DNA from: Paraburkholderia phosphatilytica
GTDB lineage: Bacteria; Pseudomonadota; Gammaproteobacteria; Burkholderiales; Burkholderiaceae
Length of the DNA stretch: 64,000 nucleotides
Assembly (NCBI RefSeq): GCF_003443895.1
Contig: NZ_QQOA01000010.1
Coordinates: forward strand, 62,001 to 126,000
Direction of reading: 5' to 3'
Under the pieces are notes generated by a model. The model worked only from the letters and a program-made list of their open reading frames with translations. It was not told the origin of the DNA and made no database searches. This document shows, in pieces, positions 40,101 through 48,541 of this stretch; positions within the stretch are counted from its first letter, which is position 1; every line of letters starts with the position of its first letter. The position numbers were made by a program, and so were the translations under genes.

Positions 40101-41250
40101 CATTGGCTACAAGGCGCAGCGCCTCGGCAACGAGGTGCTGAAGAAGGTCGTGAAGAAGCAGACCGCGCATCCGCCGGCCACGACGGGCAAGCCGCCCGTC
40201 GTCGAGCAGGTGATCCACTTCATGAACAAGAAGATGCCGGGCAACCTGCCGAAGAAGACGGCGCGCGCGCTGCTCGACATCGAAGACAACAAGATCGTGC
40301 CGATCATCCGCAACCCGAAGACGACCACCGTCGATTCGGAGGCGGTGTTCTACTTCCCGGGTTGCGGCTCCGAGCGGCTGTTCTCGCAGGTCGGTCTCGC
40401 CACCCAGGCGATGCTGTGGGAAGCGGGCGTGCAGACGGTGCTGCCGCCGGGCTACCTGTGCTGCGGCTATCCGCAGCGCGGCTCGGGTCAGTACGACAAG
40501 GCCGAGAAGATCGTCACGGACAACCGCGTGCTGTTCCACCGCGTCGCGAACACGCTGAACTACCTCGACATCAAGACGGTGGTGGTGTCGTGCGGCACCT
40601 GCTACGACCAGCTCGCGGGCTACGAATTCGACAAGATCTTCCCGGGCTGCCGGATCATCGACATTCACGAGTTCCTGCTCGAGAAGAACATCAAGCTCGA
40701 TGGCGTGTCGGGCATGCGCTACATGTACCACGACCCGTGCCACACGCCGATCAAGACGATCGATCCGGTGAAGCTCGTCAACCAGCTGATGGGGGCGGAA
40801 AAGGACGGCTACAAGATCGAGAAGAACGATCGCTGCTGTGGCGAATCTGGCACGCTGGCGGTGACGCGTCCGGACGTCTCGACCCAGGTGCGCTTTCGCA
40901 AGGAGGAAGAAATCCGCAAGGGCGCGGCGAAGCTTCGCGGCATCCCTGTCGTGGCCGACGCCGGCTCGAACGCGCTCAATCCGGCCAACGCCGCGGCGGG
41001 TGCCGCCGGCGCACAGCCGGGCTCGGTGCTGAAGGCGGGCGACGGTCCGCAGCCCAGCGGCGGCACGGACATCAAGATCCTCACGAGCTGTCCGTCCTGC
41101 CTGCAGGGGCTCTCGCGCTACAACGAGGATGCGGGCGTGGAAGCGGATTACATCGTCGTCGAAATTGCCCGTCACGTGCTGGGCGAAAACTGGATGGCCG
41201 ACTACGTCCAGCGCGCGAATAATGGCGGAATCGAGCGCGTGCTGGTCTAA
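37153..41250 (+). CDS. FAD-binding oxidoreductase fused to Fe-S/CCG domains (DUF3683 protein)
   Basis: 1365 residues. Order: an N-terminal DUF3683 region (about 1-140); a PCMH-type FAD-binding_4 domain from about 195 ([20 protein letters not shown], then [15 protein letters not shown]); FAD-oxidase C-terminal domain (about 560-840, ending [13 protein letters not shown]...[10 protein letters not shown]); two 4Fe-4S sites, [11 protein letters not shown] near 857 and [13 protein letters not shown] near 921; and two CCG domains ([36 protein letters not shown]) from about 1070. This is a GlcD-like flavoprotein joined to a GlcF/LldE-like electron-transfer module, so it is probably a membrane-associated 2-hydroxyacid (D-lactate or glycolate-type) dehydrogenase. 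The substrate is not known. Confidence 0.9.
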   Translation: MNAPQVFDPNGAANTVAADPEARLREIPYNYTSFSDREIVIRLLGDDAWAALDELRAERRTGRSARMLYEVLGDIWVVRRNPYLQDDLLDNPKRRALLIEALNHRLTEIEKRRRADLIEHGGDEAGVGRAARVETLVLAARRAVDAFAAEFEQMADLRRRAAKVLGRRTQKDNIRFDGLARVSHVTDATDWRVEYPFVVLTPDTEAEMAGLVKACFELGLTVIPRGGGTGYTGGAVPLTPFSAVVNTEKLEQLGAVELTEMPGVARKVPTIFSGAGVVTRRVTEAAEQAGYVFAVDPTSLDASCIGGNVAMNAGGKKAVLWGTALDNLAWWRMVDPEGNWLEVTRLEHNLGKIHDIEVAHFELKWFDGEYAPGEKLLRTEKLDIEGRRFRKEGLGKDVTDKFLAGLPGVQKEGCDGLITSARWVLHKMPAHTRTVCLEFFGQAREAIPSIVEIKDYLFATSKEGGAILAGLEHLDERYLRAVGYATKSKRNAFPKMVLIGDIVGDDADAVAAATSEVIRMANGKSGEGFVAVSAEARKRFWLDRSRTAAIAKHTNAFKINEDVVIPLNRMGEYTDGIERINIELSIKNKLQLLDALEAFFKAGNLPLGKGDDASDIPSAELLEDRVQHALELFKQVRARWEFLRDRLDLSLREAQHYLVRLGYAPLAEKFADRVDDQPGVTVFDVTQDRTIRVSWKQEIRAELRQIFNGGAFKPILDEAQAIHKKVLRGRVFVALHMHAGDGNVHTNIPVNSDNYEMLQDAHTAVARIMKLARSLDGVISGEHGIGITKLEFLTDDEISEFRAYKQRVDPQGRFNAGKLLEGADLRNAYTPSFGLMGYESLIMQQSDIGAIADSVKDCLRCGKCKPVCATHVPRANLLYSPRNKILATSLLVEAFLYEEQTRRGVSIKHWDEFNDVADHCTVCHKCATPCPVKIDFGDVTMNMRNLLRKMGKKKFNPGNAAGMFFLNATNPQTINLARTAMMGIGYKAQRLGNEVLKKVVKKQTAHPPATTGKPPVVEQVIHFMNKKMPGNLPKKTARALLDIEDNKIVPIIRNPKTTTVDSEAVFYFPGCGSERLFSQVGLATQAMLWEAGVQTVLPPGYLCCGYPQRGSGQYDKAEKIVTDNRVLFHRVANTLNYLDIKTVVVSCGTCYDQLAGYEFDKIFPGCRIIDIHEFLLEKNIKLDGVSGMRYMYHDPCHTPIKTIDPVKLVNQLMGAEKDGYKIEKNDRCCGESGTLAVTRPDVSTQVRFRKEEEIRKGAAKLRGIPVVADAGSNALNPANAAAGAAGAQPGSVLKAGDGPQPSGGTDIKILTSCPSCLQGLSRYNEDAGVEADYIVVEIARHVLGENWMADYVQRANNGGIERVLV

Positions 41251-41284
41251 TGGCACGGCTTACGTATTTCGTGCGGGGACGATG

Positions 41285-41713
41285 ATGGACTGTGTATTTT
41301 GCCGTGAGGACGGCGGCCTCGTGCTGTGGCAGGACGATTCTCTCCGGGTCGTCCTCGCCGACGAACACGACTATCCTGGCTTTTGCCGCGTGATCTGGAA
41401 CACGCACGTGGCCGAGTTCTCCGACCTCGATGCGCGTTCGCGTGACCGTGTGATGCGCGTCGTCTATGGCGTGGAACGGGCTTTGCGGCGCGTGATGCAC
41501 CCGGTGAAGGTGAATCTCGCGAGCCTCGGCAACCAGGTGCCGCACGTGCACTGGCACGTGATTCCGCGCTTCTCGAACGACGCGCATTTCCCGTTGCCCG
41601 TGTGGGCGCCACGCCAGCGCACCGTCTCCGAAGCGCTGCTGTCGTCGCGGCGCGCGCAGGCCACGCTGCTCGCCGACGCGGTGCGCGGCGAAATCGAACA
41701 AGCTCTCGCCTGA
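41285..41713 (+). CDS. HIT family protein
   Basis: 142 residues. Two adjacent ATGs at 41282 and 41285; the second has better spacing from CGGGG. The histidine triad is HVHWHVIPR, near residues 83-91. The N-terminus holds a MDCVFCRED pair of cysteines that may bind zinc. HIT proteins hydrolyse nucleoside phosphoramidates or dinucleotides; this one is of the short bacterial type near DUF971. It follows the oxidoreductase after 34 bases and precedes the DUF971 gene by 8 bases. Confidence 0.9.
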   Translation: MDCVFCREDGGLVLWQDDSLRVVLADEHDYPGFCRVIWNTHVAEFSDLDARSRDRVMRVVYGVERALRRVMHPVKVNLASLGNQVPHVHWHVIPRFSNDAHFPLPVWAPRQRTVSEALLSSRRAQATLLADAVRGEIEQALA

Positions 41714-41721
41714 GGCCAAAC

Positions 41722-42144
41722 ATGAGCGGATTGACTCGCGAAACGCCGGTGCCGACCGGCGTCGTCGTGCACGCGGTTTCGCGCGTGCTGGAACTGCAGT
41801 ACGCGGATGGCAACAGCTACCGCGTGCCGTTCGAACTGCTGCGCGTATATTCGCCTTCCGCGGAAGTGCGCGGCCACGGTCCCGGCCAGGAGACGCTGCA
41901 GACTGGCAAGCGCGACGTGACGATTACGGCGCTCGAAGGCGTCGGCAACTATGCGCTGCAACCGGTTTTTTCGGACGGTCACAATACCGGTATCTACTCG
42001 TGGGACCTGCTGTACGACCTCGCCGTGCGGCAGGATGAACTCTGGCGCGAGTATCTCGCCAAACTGGCAGCGGCCGGGGTAGACCGCGACGCGCCGATGA
42101 GCGAGCCCGCGCCGCATGGTCACGGGCACGGCCATCACCACTGA
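41722..42144 (+). CDS. DUF971 (GBBH-like N-terminal) protein with His-rich tail
   Basis: 140 residues from the ATG at 41722. One DUF971 domain: [30 protein letters not shown] and [18 protein letters not shown]. The same domain begins gamma-butyrobetaine hydroxylase and occurs alone near Fe-S genes; its role is unknown. The last 9 residues, HGHGHGHHH, are a Gly/His metal-binding-like tail absent from the core family. It is 8 bases after the HIT gene and 83 bases before ubiE. Confidence 0.88.
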   Translation: MSGLTRETPVPTGVVVHAVSRVLELQYADGNSYRVPFELLRVYSPSAEVRGHGPGQETLQTGKRDVTITALEGVGNYALQPVFSDGHNTGIYSWDLLYDLAVRQDELWREYLAKLAAAGVDRDAPMSEPAPHGHGHGHHH

Positions 42145-42227
42145 CCGCCGCAGCCGGCGCCCTGGCAGGGCCGCGGCAACGGGATGATGCGGCGCAACAT
42201 TCAAGAAAACGCACAAGGACGAGCGCG

Positions 42228-42959
42228 ATGAGCAAAACCCACTTCGGCTTTGAGACCGTAGACGAACAAGACAAGGCGAAGAAGGTAGCGGGCGTGTTCC
42301 ATTCGGTCGCATCGAACTACGACCTGATGAACGACCTGATGTCAGGCGGCCTGCATCGTGCGTGGAAGGCCTTCACGATCGCGCAGGCCAACGTGCGGCC
42401 GGGCTACCGCGTGCTCGACATCGCGGGCGGCACGGGCGATCTGTCGAAGACGTTCGCGAAGCAGGCGGGGCCGACCGGCGAAGTCTGGCATACGGACATC
42501 AACGAATCGATGCTGCGCGTGGGCCGCGACCGCCTGATCGACCAGGGCGTGATCACGCCGGCGCTGCTCTGCGACGCGGAGAAAATCCCGTTCCCCGACA
42601 ACTACTTCGACGTGGTGACGGTGGCGTTCGGATTGCGCAACATGACCCACAAGGACATCGCGCTGGCCGAGATGCGGCGGGTGCTGAGGCCGGCGGGCAA
42701 GCTGATGGTGCTGGAGTTCTCGAAGGTGTGGGAGCCGCTGAAGAAAGCGTACGACGTGTACTCGTTCAAGGTGCTGCCATGGCTCGGTGCGCGCTTCGCG
42801 AACGACGCCGACAGCTACAAGTACCTCGCCGAATCGATCCGCATGCATCCGGATCAGGAAACTTTGAAAACAATGATGGAACAAGCCGGCCTCGATGCCG
42901 TCAAATATTACAACTTGTCAGCTGGCGTGGTCGCACTCCACGTCGGCGTCAAGTACTAG
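42228..42959 (+). CDS. ubiE: Ubiquinone/menaquinone biosynthesis C-methyltransferase UbiE
   Basis: 243 residues, full length. SAM-binding motif [16 protein letters not shown] at about residues 62-76, UbiE signatures [17 protein letters not shown] and [10 protein letters not shown]. It methylates the benzoquinol ring carbon in ubiquinone synthesis. The ATG at 42228 follows AAGGACGAGCG. It opens the ubiE-Tim44-ubiJ-ubiB series. Confidence 0.96.
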   Translation: MSKTHFGFETVDEQDKAKKVAGVFHSVASNYDLMNDLMSGGLHRAWKAFTIAQANVRPGYRVLDIAGGTGDLSKTFAKQAGPTGEVWHTDINESMLRVGRDRLIDQGVITPALLCDAEKIPFPDNYFDVVTVAFGLRNMTHKDIALAEMRRVLRPAGKLMVLEFSKVWEPLKKAYDVYSFKVLPWLGARFANDADSYKYLAESIRMHPDQETLKTMMEQAGLDAVKYYNLSAGVVALHVGVKY

Positions 42960-42995
42960 GTGTTCCATATGACTGTTTTCTAAAGGATTCCCGCC

Positions 42996-44072
42996 ATGAC
43001 CGACGCCCGCTTCAGTTTTTCCGGAAAGCTTTCGAGGTGGGCGCGGCAGGCGGGACGCCTCGCTGTCGTCGGTCTGATCGTGGCCGCGACGGTCGCCTCG
43101 CTCGATGCCGACGCACGCCGCATGGGCGGTGGCCGAAGCTTCGGCCGGCAATCTTCGTCGATGATGCAGCGGCAGACCACGCCGCCTTCGTCGCCATCCA
43201 ATGGCCCGTCGCAGAACGCGGCTTCGCCGAACCCGACCAACCCAGGCCAGGCCGCGCAGGCGCAGCGCATGCAGCCCGCGTCGCCGGTGCCAGCCCGCTC
43301 GCGCTGGCTCGGGCCGATCGCCGGTCTCGCGGCCGGTCTCGGCATCGCGGCGCTGCTGTCGCACTTCGGTCTCGGCGACGCGTTCGCCAGCGGCCTCGCG
43401 AACCTGATCGTGATCGCGTTGATCGCGGCCGCGGCAATCTGGCTGATCCGCCGCTTCGCGGGACGCCGGCGCGATTCGACCACGCGTGGTTATGCCTCGG
43501 GCGCGACCGGGCCGTACGGCTCGCCGCCGCTGAACACGAACCATGGCGGGTATGCCTCCGGCTATCCGCGGGAGCCGAGCTTCAGGTCCACGGGGCCGGC
43601 AGCATCAGCACCGTCCGCGCCTGCTTCACCGTATGGCGCCGCCGCGCCGACCAGCGCGGGTTTCGAACACACGCCCGCGGCGCGCCCGGCGTTGCCGTCC
43701 GGCTTCGATGCGGACGCGTTCCTGCGCAACGCGAAGGTGTACTTCGTGCGTCTGCAGGCCGCGTGGGACGTCGGCAATCTCGCCGACATCCGCGAGTTCA
43801 CGACGCCCGAAGTATTCGCCGAAGTGAAGCTCGATCTCGACGCGCGTGGCGGGAAGGAGAACCAGACCGACGTCGTCACGCTGGACGCGGAACTGCTCGG
43901 CGTCGAAGACCGCGGCATCGAGTACTTCGCGAGCGTGCGCTTCTCGGGCCTGATCCGCGAGACGTCGGGCGCCGCGGCCGAACCGTTCGCCGAAATCTGG
44001 CATCTGACGAAGTCAACCGGGACCGGCGAAGGCTGGCTGCTCGCGGGCATCCAGCAACTGGCCGCGCATTGA
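42996..44072 (+). CDS. Tim44-like domain membrane protein
   Basis: 358 residues; AAAGGA lies 8 bases before the ATG at 42996. An N-terminal hydrophobic segment (about residues 20-37) is followed by the ADARRMGGGRSFGRQ motif typical of bacterial Tim44-like proteins, a Ser/Pro/Gln-rich linker, two more membrane helices (about 104-150), a Gly/Ser/Pro-rich linker, and the Tim44 fold at about 230-355 (NAKVYFVRLQAAWDVGNLAD and FSGLIRETSGAAAEPFAE). In bacteria its role is unclear; it is related to mitochondrial Tim44 and to mitoribosomal mL45. Lying between ubiE and ubiJ suggests a shared transcript start rather than a quinone function. Confidence 0.88.
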   Translation: MTDARFSFSGKLSRWARQAGRLAVVGLIVAATVASLDADARRMGGGRSFGRQSSSMMQRQTTPPSSPSNGPSQNAASPNPTNPGQAAQAQRMQPASPVPARSRWLGPIAGLAAGLGIAALLSHFGLGDAFASGLANLIVIALIAAAAIWLIRRFAGRRRDSTTRGYASGATGPYGSPPLNTNHGGYASGYPREPSFRSTGPAASAPSAPASPYGAAAPTSAGFEHTPAARPALPSGFDADAFLRNAKVYFVRLQAAWDVGNLADIREFTTPEVFAEVKLDLDARGGKENQTDVVTLDAELLGVEDRGIEYFASVRFSGLIRETSGAAAEPFAEIWHLTKSTGTGEGWLLAGIQQLAAH

Positions 44073-44100
44073 CCGCTGCGGCGCCCGGCTGTTCCGCCTG

Positions 44101-44133
44101 CGTTGCGTTGCGTTGCGGCGCGGCGCGGCGCGG
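44101..44133. repeat. Pentamer microsatellite upstream of ubiJ
   Basis: CGTTG is repeated three times (44101-44115), followed directly by CGGCG three times (44116-44130) and CGG. It is non-coding, between the Tim44 stop and the ubiJ leader. No other copy was noted in the window. Confidence 0.7.
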
Positions 44134-44227
44134 CCCGCGCCACGACTACGCGAACGACGTCGCGCCGCGCGCTGCGCGCCACGAACGCTGGCCGTTCGGC
44201 ATAGTCGGGCGTTGCGCGATCGGACGT

Positions 44228-44270
44228 TACAATAGGAACCCGCGCCGACCTTCGTCCGCGCGGGTTTTTT
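44228..44270 (+). terminator. Hairpin with T-run just before ubiJ, preceded by a -10-like TACAAT
   Basis: Stem AACCCGCGC / GCGCGGGTT (44237-44245 and 44258-44266), loop 12 bases, then TTTT. The T-run ends 13 bases before the ubiJ ATG. TACAAT at 44228-44233 may be a -10 element, which would start the transcript inside or just before the left arm. It is either the terminator of the Tim44 transcript or a regulatory hairpin of ubiJ. Confidence 0.65.
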
Positions 44271-44283
44271 CTTGCCGCCTCCA

Positions 44284-44934
44284 ATGACCCTCGCTGCCAA
44301 GCCTTTTGCTGCTGCCGTCAATCATCTGCTCGCCCGTGAACCCTGGGCGCTCGATCGCCTCGCTCCGTATGCCGGCAAGACCGCGCGGCTGTCGTGCCCG
44401 CCTGTCGAGCTGATGCTGCTGGTGCAGCCGGATGGCTACCTCGTGGCGGTGGAGGAGCGCGATGCCGGCCAGTTCGACGTCACGCTTTCCGTGCCGCCCG
44501 ATGCAGTGCCTGCGTTTGTGCAAGGCGGTCAGGCGGCGGTGATGAAGCACGTGAAGATCGACGGCGACGCGGAGTTCGCCACCGTGATCGCCAAGCTCGC
44601 CGAACATCTGCGCTGGGAGCCCGAAGAAGACCTCGCGCGCCTGATCGGCGATGCGCCTGCCTATCGCGTATCGACGCTTGTGCGTACGGCCGGCGAGCAC
44701 GCGCGGCGCACCGGGCGCAACCTGCTCGACTCGGTGGCCGAATATCTGCTGGACGAGAACCCGCAGCTCGTGCGGCGCGCAGCGCTCGACGATTTCAACG
44801 CGGAACTGGCCCGTACGCGCGATGCGCTCGCACGCATCGAGAAGCGCGTCGAACGCATCGAGCAGAAGGTGGACGCCCGGCGCGGCGCCGAAGGTCCGGC
44901 CGACGGTGCCGCCACCTCGCGCGGCGCGCGCTGA
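44284..44934 (+). CDS. ubiJ: Ubiquinone biosynthesis accessory factor UbiJ (SCP2 domain)
   Basis: 216 residues from the ATG at 44284; an in-frame TTG at 44272 is rejected. SCP2 lipid-binding domain at about 15-115 ([20 protein letters not shown] and [20 protein letters not shown]), then a helical region ending in the coiled-coil-like [20 protein letters not shown]. UbiJ, with UbiK, organises the Ubi complex around its lipid intermediates. It sits between ubiE and ubiB as in E. coli, 14 bases before ubiB. Confidence 0.92.
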   Translation: MTLAAKPFAAAVNHLLAREPWALDRLAPYAGKTARLSCPPVELMLLVQPDGYLVAVEERDAGQFDVTLSVPPDAVPAFVQGGQAAVMKHVKIDGDAEFATVIAKLAEHLRWEPEEDLARLIGDAPAYRVSTLVRTAGEHARRTGRNLLDSVAEYLLDENPQLVRRAALDDFNAELARTRDALARIEKRVERIEQKVDARRGAEGPADGAATSRGAR

Positions 44935-44948
44935 TCATCGGGCCGGCC

Positions 44949-46538
44949 ATGCGTTTTCTGCGTTTCCTCAAGATCTTTTTCACGGTCATCCGCTTCGGTC
45001 TCGACGAGATGATGCTAAGCCGCATCAACGACCGCCGCGTGCGGTTGCTGCTGCGGATCACCACCATCGGCCGCCGCTTCGAGGCGCCGCCCGGCGTGCG
45101 GCTGCGCCTCGCGCTGGAGAGCCTGGGGCCCATCTTCGTGAAGTTCGGCCAGGTGCTGTCCACGCGCCGCGATCTGCTGCCGGTGGACATCGCGAACGAA
45201 CTCGCGAAGCTGCAGGACCAGGTGCCGCCGTTCGACTCGGCGGTGGCGATCGGCATCATCGAGCGGTCGCTCGGCGCGCCCGTCGATGCGATCTTCGACG
45301 ACTTCGAGCGCGTACCGGTGGCGAGCGCATCGATCGCGCAGGTGCACTTCGCGACGCTGAAGACCGGCCAGCATGCGGGCAAGGCGGTGGCCGTAAAGGT
45401 GCTGCGGCCGAACATGTTGCCGGTGATCGACTCCGACCTCGCGCTGTTGCGCGACATCGCCGTATGGGCGGAGCGGCTGTGGGCGGACGGCAAGCGATTG
45501 AAGCCGCGCGAGGTGGTCGCGGAGTTCGACAAATATCTGCACGACGAACTCGACCTGATGCGCGAGGCGGCCAACGGCAGCCAGCTGCGCCGCAATTTCG
45601 CGGGGCTCGACCTGTTGCTCGTGCCGGAGATGTACTGGGAGTTCTGCACGCCCACCGTGCTCGTGATGGAGCGGATGATCGGCGTGCCGATCAGCCAGGT
45701 GGACACGCTGCGCGCGGCGGGCGTCGACATTCCGAAGCTCGCGCGCGAGGGCGTCGAGATCTTCTTCACGCAGGTGTTCCGCGATGGTTTCTTCCATGCG
45801 GACATGCACCCGGGCAACATTCAGGTGAGCCTCGCGCCGAATCATTTCGGCCGCTACATCGCGCTCGACTTCGGCATCATCGGCGCGCTGTCGGACTTCG
45901 ACAAGAACTACCTCGCGCAGAACTTCCTTGCGTTCTTCAAGCGCGACTATCACCGCGTCGCGACGCTGCACCTCGAGTCCGGCTGGGTGCCGCCGAACAC
46001 GCGCGTCGAAGAACTCGAAAGCGCGATCCGCGCCGTCTGCGAGCCGTACTTCGACCGCGCGCTGAAAGACATTTCACTCGGCCAGGTGCTGATGCGGCTC
46101 TTCTCCACGTCGCGCCGCTTCAACGTCGAGATCCAGCCGCAACTCGTGCTGCTGCAGAAGACCATGCTGAATGTGGAGGGACTGGGCCGTTCGCTCGACC
46201 CGGACCTCGACCTGTGGAAGACCGCGAAGCCGTACCTCGAACGCTGGATGAACGAGCAGATCGGTCTGCGCGGCTGGTACGAGCGTCTGAAGATCGAGGC
46301 GCCGCAGTGGAGCAAGACGCTGCCGCAGTTGCCGCGCCTGATCCACAACGTGCTCGCCGAGCGGCACGGCCACGCGCACGACGGTCAGCCGCGGCCCGGC
46401 GACGACGTGATCCGCCAGATCCTGCTGGAACAGAAGCGCACCAACCGTCTGCTGCAGGGTTTGCTGATGTTCGGCTTCGCGGTAGGGGTGGGCGCGTTGC
46501 TGGCGCGTGTGTGGCTCACGCTTGCATACGGTGGCTGA
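44949..46538 (+). CDS. ubiB: Ubiquinone biosynthesis regulatory protein kinase-like UbiB
   Basis: 529 residues from the ATG at 44949 ([20 protein letters not shown]). ABC1/ADCK atypical kinase: the KxGQ motif [16 protein letters not shown], the Ala-rich loop [20 protein letters not shown] and ALDFGIIG. Two C-terminal membrane helices follow ([20 protein letters not shown] onward). It has ATPase activity needed for the early steps of ubiquinone synthesis. The ATG is 14 bases after ubiJ. Confidence 0.96.
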   Translation: MRFLRFLKIFFTVIRFGLDEMMLSRINDRRVRLLLRITTIGRRFEAPPGVRLRLALESLGPIFVKFGQVLSTRRDLLPVDIANELAKLQDQVPPFDSAVAIGIIERSLGAPVDAIFDDFERVPVASASIAQVHFATLKTGQHAGKAVAVKVLRPNMLPVIDSDLALLRDIAVWAERLWADGKRLKPREVVAEFDKYLHDELDLMREAANGSQLRRNFAGLDLLLVPEMYWEFCTPTVLVMERMIGVPISQVDTLRAAGVDIPKLAREGVEIFFTQVFRDGFFHADMHPGNIQVSLAPNHFGRYIALDFGIIGALSDFDKNYLAQNFLAFFKRDYHRVATLHLESGWVPPNTRVEELESAIRAVCEPYFDRALKDISLGQVLMRLFSTSRRFNVEIQPQLVLLQKTMLNVEGLGRSLDPDLDLWKTAKPYLERWMNEQIGLRGWYERLKIEAPQWSKTLPQLPRLIHNVLAERHGHAHDGQPRPGDDVIRQILLEQKRTNRLLQGLLMFGFAVGVGALLARVWLTLAYGG

Positions 46539-46559
46539 AGCGTTTTCGGGAGAAAGGCG

Positions 46560-47225
46560 ATGAGCGGATCGAAGCAGGACGACGAACGGCACGAACCCAC
46601 CGGCGAATCCACCACGCCCCCGGCATTCTCCACACGCGATCCCGACTCGCCTGCATTCTGGGACGAGCGCTTCGAAAAGCGCTTCACGCCGTGGGATCAG
46701 GCTGGCGTGCCGGCCGAATTCGTCGCGTTCGCATCGCAGCGGCTTGCCGAGCCGGTCGTGGTGCCGGGCTGCGGCAATGCGTGGGAAGTGCTGTGGCTCG
46801 CCGAGCGCGGCGCCCCCGTGCGCGCGATCGACTTCGCGGCGAATGCGGTCGCGGCGGCGCGCGTGCAGCTAGGGCAATATGCATCGGTCGTCGAACAGGC
46901 GGACTTTTTCGCGTGGCAGCCGCCCGTTGCGCCCGCATGGATCTACGAGCGCGCGTTCCTGTGCGCGCTGCCACCTGCACGCCGGGGCGACTACGCGCGC
47001 CGCATCGCGGAACTGTTGCCCGAAGGCGCGTTGCTGGCCGGCTTCTTTTTCATCGGCGCAACGCCGAAGGGGCCGCCGTTCGGCATGGACCGTTCCGATC
47101 TGGACGCGCTGCTGTCGCCATACTTCGAACTCGTCGACGACCGGCCGGTCGCCGATTCGATCCCGGTATTCGCGGGCCGCGAGCGCTGGCTCGTATGGCG
47201 CCGGCGCGGTGCGCCCGCGGCTTGA
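46560..47225 (+). CDS. TPMT-family SAM-dependent methyltransferase
   Basis: 221 residues, ATG at 46560 after GGGAGAAAGGCG. The thiopurine-S-methyltransferase fold is shown by FWDERFEKRFTPWDQAGVPA, the SAM loop VVVPGCGNAWEVLWLAERG and AFLCALPPARRGDYARRIAE. Bacterial members methylate thiols, halides or metalloid oxyanions (tellurite, selenite); the substrate is not readable here. It begins 21 bases after ubiB, perhaps by read-through. Confidence 0.85.
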   Translation: MSGSKQDDERHEPTGESTTPPAFSTRDPDSPAFWDERFEKRFTPWDQAGVPAEFVAFASQRLAEPVVVPGCGNAWEVLWLAERGAPVRAIDFAANAVAAARVQLGQYASVVEQADFFAWQPPVAPAWIYERAFLCALPPARRGDYARRIAELLPEGALLAGFFFIGATPKGPPFGMDRSDLDALLSPYFELVDDRPVADSIPVFAGRERWLVWRRRGAPAA

Positions 47226-47315
47226 TTTCAAGGCCTTTCGCCCTCATCTGCGGCGTCGGTGGCCGCGCGACGCGTCGCACCCGGAAATCCGCCAGGGCGT
47301 GTCGCGGTTTGCGGC

Positions 47316-47321
47316 TATAAT
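47316..47321 (+). promoter_or_regulatory. TATAAT -10 element before fmdB
   Basis: A perfect TATAAT lies 46 bases before the fmdB start. No good -35 is seen 16-18 bases upstream. AAGGA precedes the ATG at 47368. Confidence 0.45.
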
Positions 47322-47367
47322 TCAAGGCTTTGCAAGCGTTTACAAGATTTCTGCAGGGAAAAGGATC

Positions 47368-47754
47368 ATGCCGATCTATGCATATCGTTGCGACTCGTGC
47401 GGCTTCGGGAAAGACGTGCTCCAGAAGATGAGCGACGCCCCGTTGACGCAGTGCCCCGAGTGCGGAAAAGACACCTTTCGCAAGCAGGTCACGGCCGCCG
47501 GCTTCCAGCTGAAGGGCTCGGGCTGGTACGTGACCGACTTCCGCGGCGGCAGCAACAGCGCCAATGGCAATTCGAACGGCTCGAACGGCAAGTCCTCGGG
47601 CGATGGCGCGGCAGCCAGCGCGGACAGCGGCAAGTCCGCATCCGGCTCCGGCGACAGCGCAGCGTCGAGCGGCTCGGGTTCCAGTTCCGCGAGTTCGTCT
47701 TCGGCGCCCGCGACCCCCGCGGCATCGGGCAGCACAACAACCGGCAGCGCATAG
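47368..47754 (+). CDS. FmdB-family zinc-ribbon protein
   Basis: 128 residues from the ATG at 47368. The zinc ribbon is MPIYAYRCDSCGFGKDVLQK with CPECGKDTF, a four-cysteine site in residues 8-36. After the short conserved part (to about 60) the rest is a low-complexity tail of Ser, Gly, Ala and Asn. Function is unknown; members were named from a formamidase regulator. It starts the fmdB-DUF502-aspS run, with its own -10 element. Confidence 0.9.
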   Translation: MPIYAYRCDSCGFGKDVLQKMSDAPLTQCPECGKDTFRKQVTAAGFQLKGSGWYVTDFRGGSNSANGNSNGSNGKSSGDGAAASADSGKSASGSGDSAASSGSGSSSASSSSAPATPAASGSTTTGSA

Positions 47755-47827
47755 TTCCGCGGCCGCCCCGCGGCGGCCAATCCCTCCCGCGTCCGGCGCA
47801 ACCGGCAGCGGTCATCCGGCGGTACAC

Positions 47828-48478
47828 ATGACGACGAAAAAGACAACGCTCAAATCGGTGTTTCTGACTGGCCTGCTGGTGCTGGTGCCGCTCGCCATCA
47901 CGCTGTGGGTGCTTGGCCTCATCATCGGCACGATGGACCAGACCCTGCTTCTGCTGCCCAGCTCGTGGCAGCCCGAGAAGGTGCTGGGCTTCCGCCTGCC
48001 GGGGCTCGGCGCGGTGCTCACGCTCGCGTTCATCTTCATCGTCGGGCTGTTGACGCAGAACTTCATCGGGCAGAAGCTGGTGAAGTGGTGGGAGCTCGTG
48101 GTTCGCCACATTCCGGTTGTCGGCCCGATCTACACCAGCGTCAAGCAGGTGTCCGACACGCTGCTTTCGTCGAGCGGCAACGCATTCCGCAAGGCGCTGC
48201 TGATCGAATACCCGCGCCGTGGCTCGTACACGATCGCGTTCCTGACCGGCATCCCCGGCGGCGACGTCGTGAATCACCTGAAGGAAGAGTGCGTGAGCGT
48301 CTACGTGCCGACCACGCCGAATCCCACGTCAGGCTTTTTTCTGATGGTGCCGAGGAGCGAAGTCGTCGAACTGGACATGACGGTCGACGCGGCGCTCAAG
48401 TACATCGTCTCGATGGGCGTGGTCGCTCCGTCCTCGCCGCCGGCGCAGGTGCGCCGTCCTGTCGAGCCGCCGCTGTAA
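47828..48478 (+). CDS. DUF502 family membrane protein
   Basis: 216 residues from the ATG at 47828. Two membrane helices (FLTGLLVLVPLAITLWVLGL and LGAVLTLAFIFIVGLLTQNF), then the conserved IPVVGPIYTSVKQVSDTLLS and TSGFFLMVPRSEVVELDMTV. The family is widespread in proteobacteria and in plants (LCV-like proteins) but of unknown function. It lies between fmdB and aspS, a conserved context in betaproteobacteria. Confidence 0.9.
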   Translation: MTTKKTTLKSVFLTGLLVLVPLAITLWVLGLIIGTMDQTLLLLPSSWQPEKVLGFRLPGLGAVLTLAFIFIVGLLTQNFIGQKLVKWWELVVRHIPVVGPIYTSVKQVSDTLLSSSGNAFRKALLIEYPRRGSYTIAFLTGIPGGDVVNHLKEECVSVYVPTTPNPTSGFFLMVPRSEVVELDMTVDAALKYIVSMGVVAPSSPPAQVRRPVEPPL

Positions 48479-48541
48479 CACCGGCCGCGCGCCCGGTTCG
48501 GCGCGCGCCGTTCAATCCATGCAAAACGAAAGACGAACATC

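Noticed and set aside
37135..41256. 1373-codon open frame on the minus strand antisense to the FAD/Fe-S gene
   Set aside because: Its product is rich in Arg, His, Val and Asp without any domain. It mirrors the codon pattern of the sense gene, whose FAD and cysteine motifs are clear. Long antisense frames are expected at this GC content.
41251..41270. Sigma-54 promoter-like TGGCAC before the HIT gene
   Set aside because: TGGCAC is present, but the second element (TTGCA-like at the fixed spacing) is not.
42362..44287. 641-codon frame across ubiE and the Tim44 gene
   Set aside because: Composition artefact in a shifted frame; both underlying genes have strong motifs.
44651..47320. 889-codon plus-strand frame across ubiJ, ubiB and the methyltransferase
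   Set aside because: Arg/Ala/Gly-rich with no domain, in a shifted frame over three well-supported genes.
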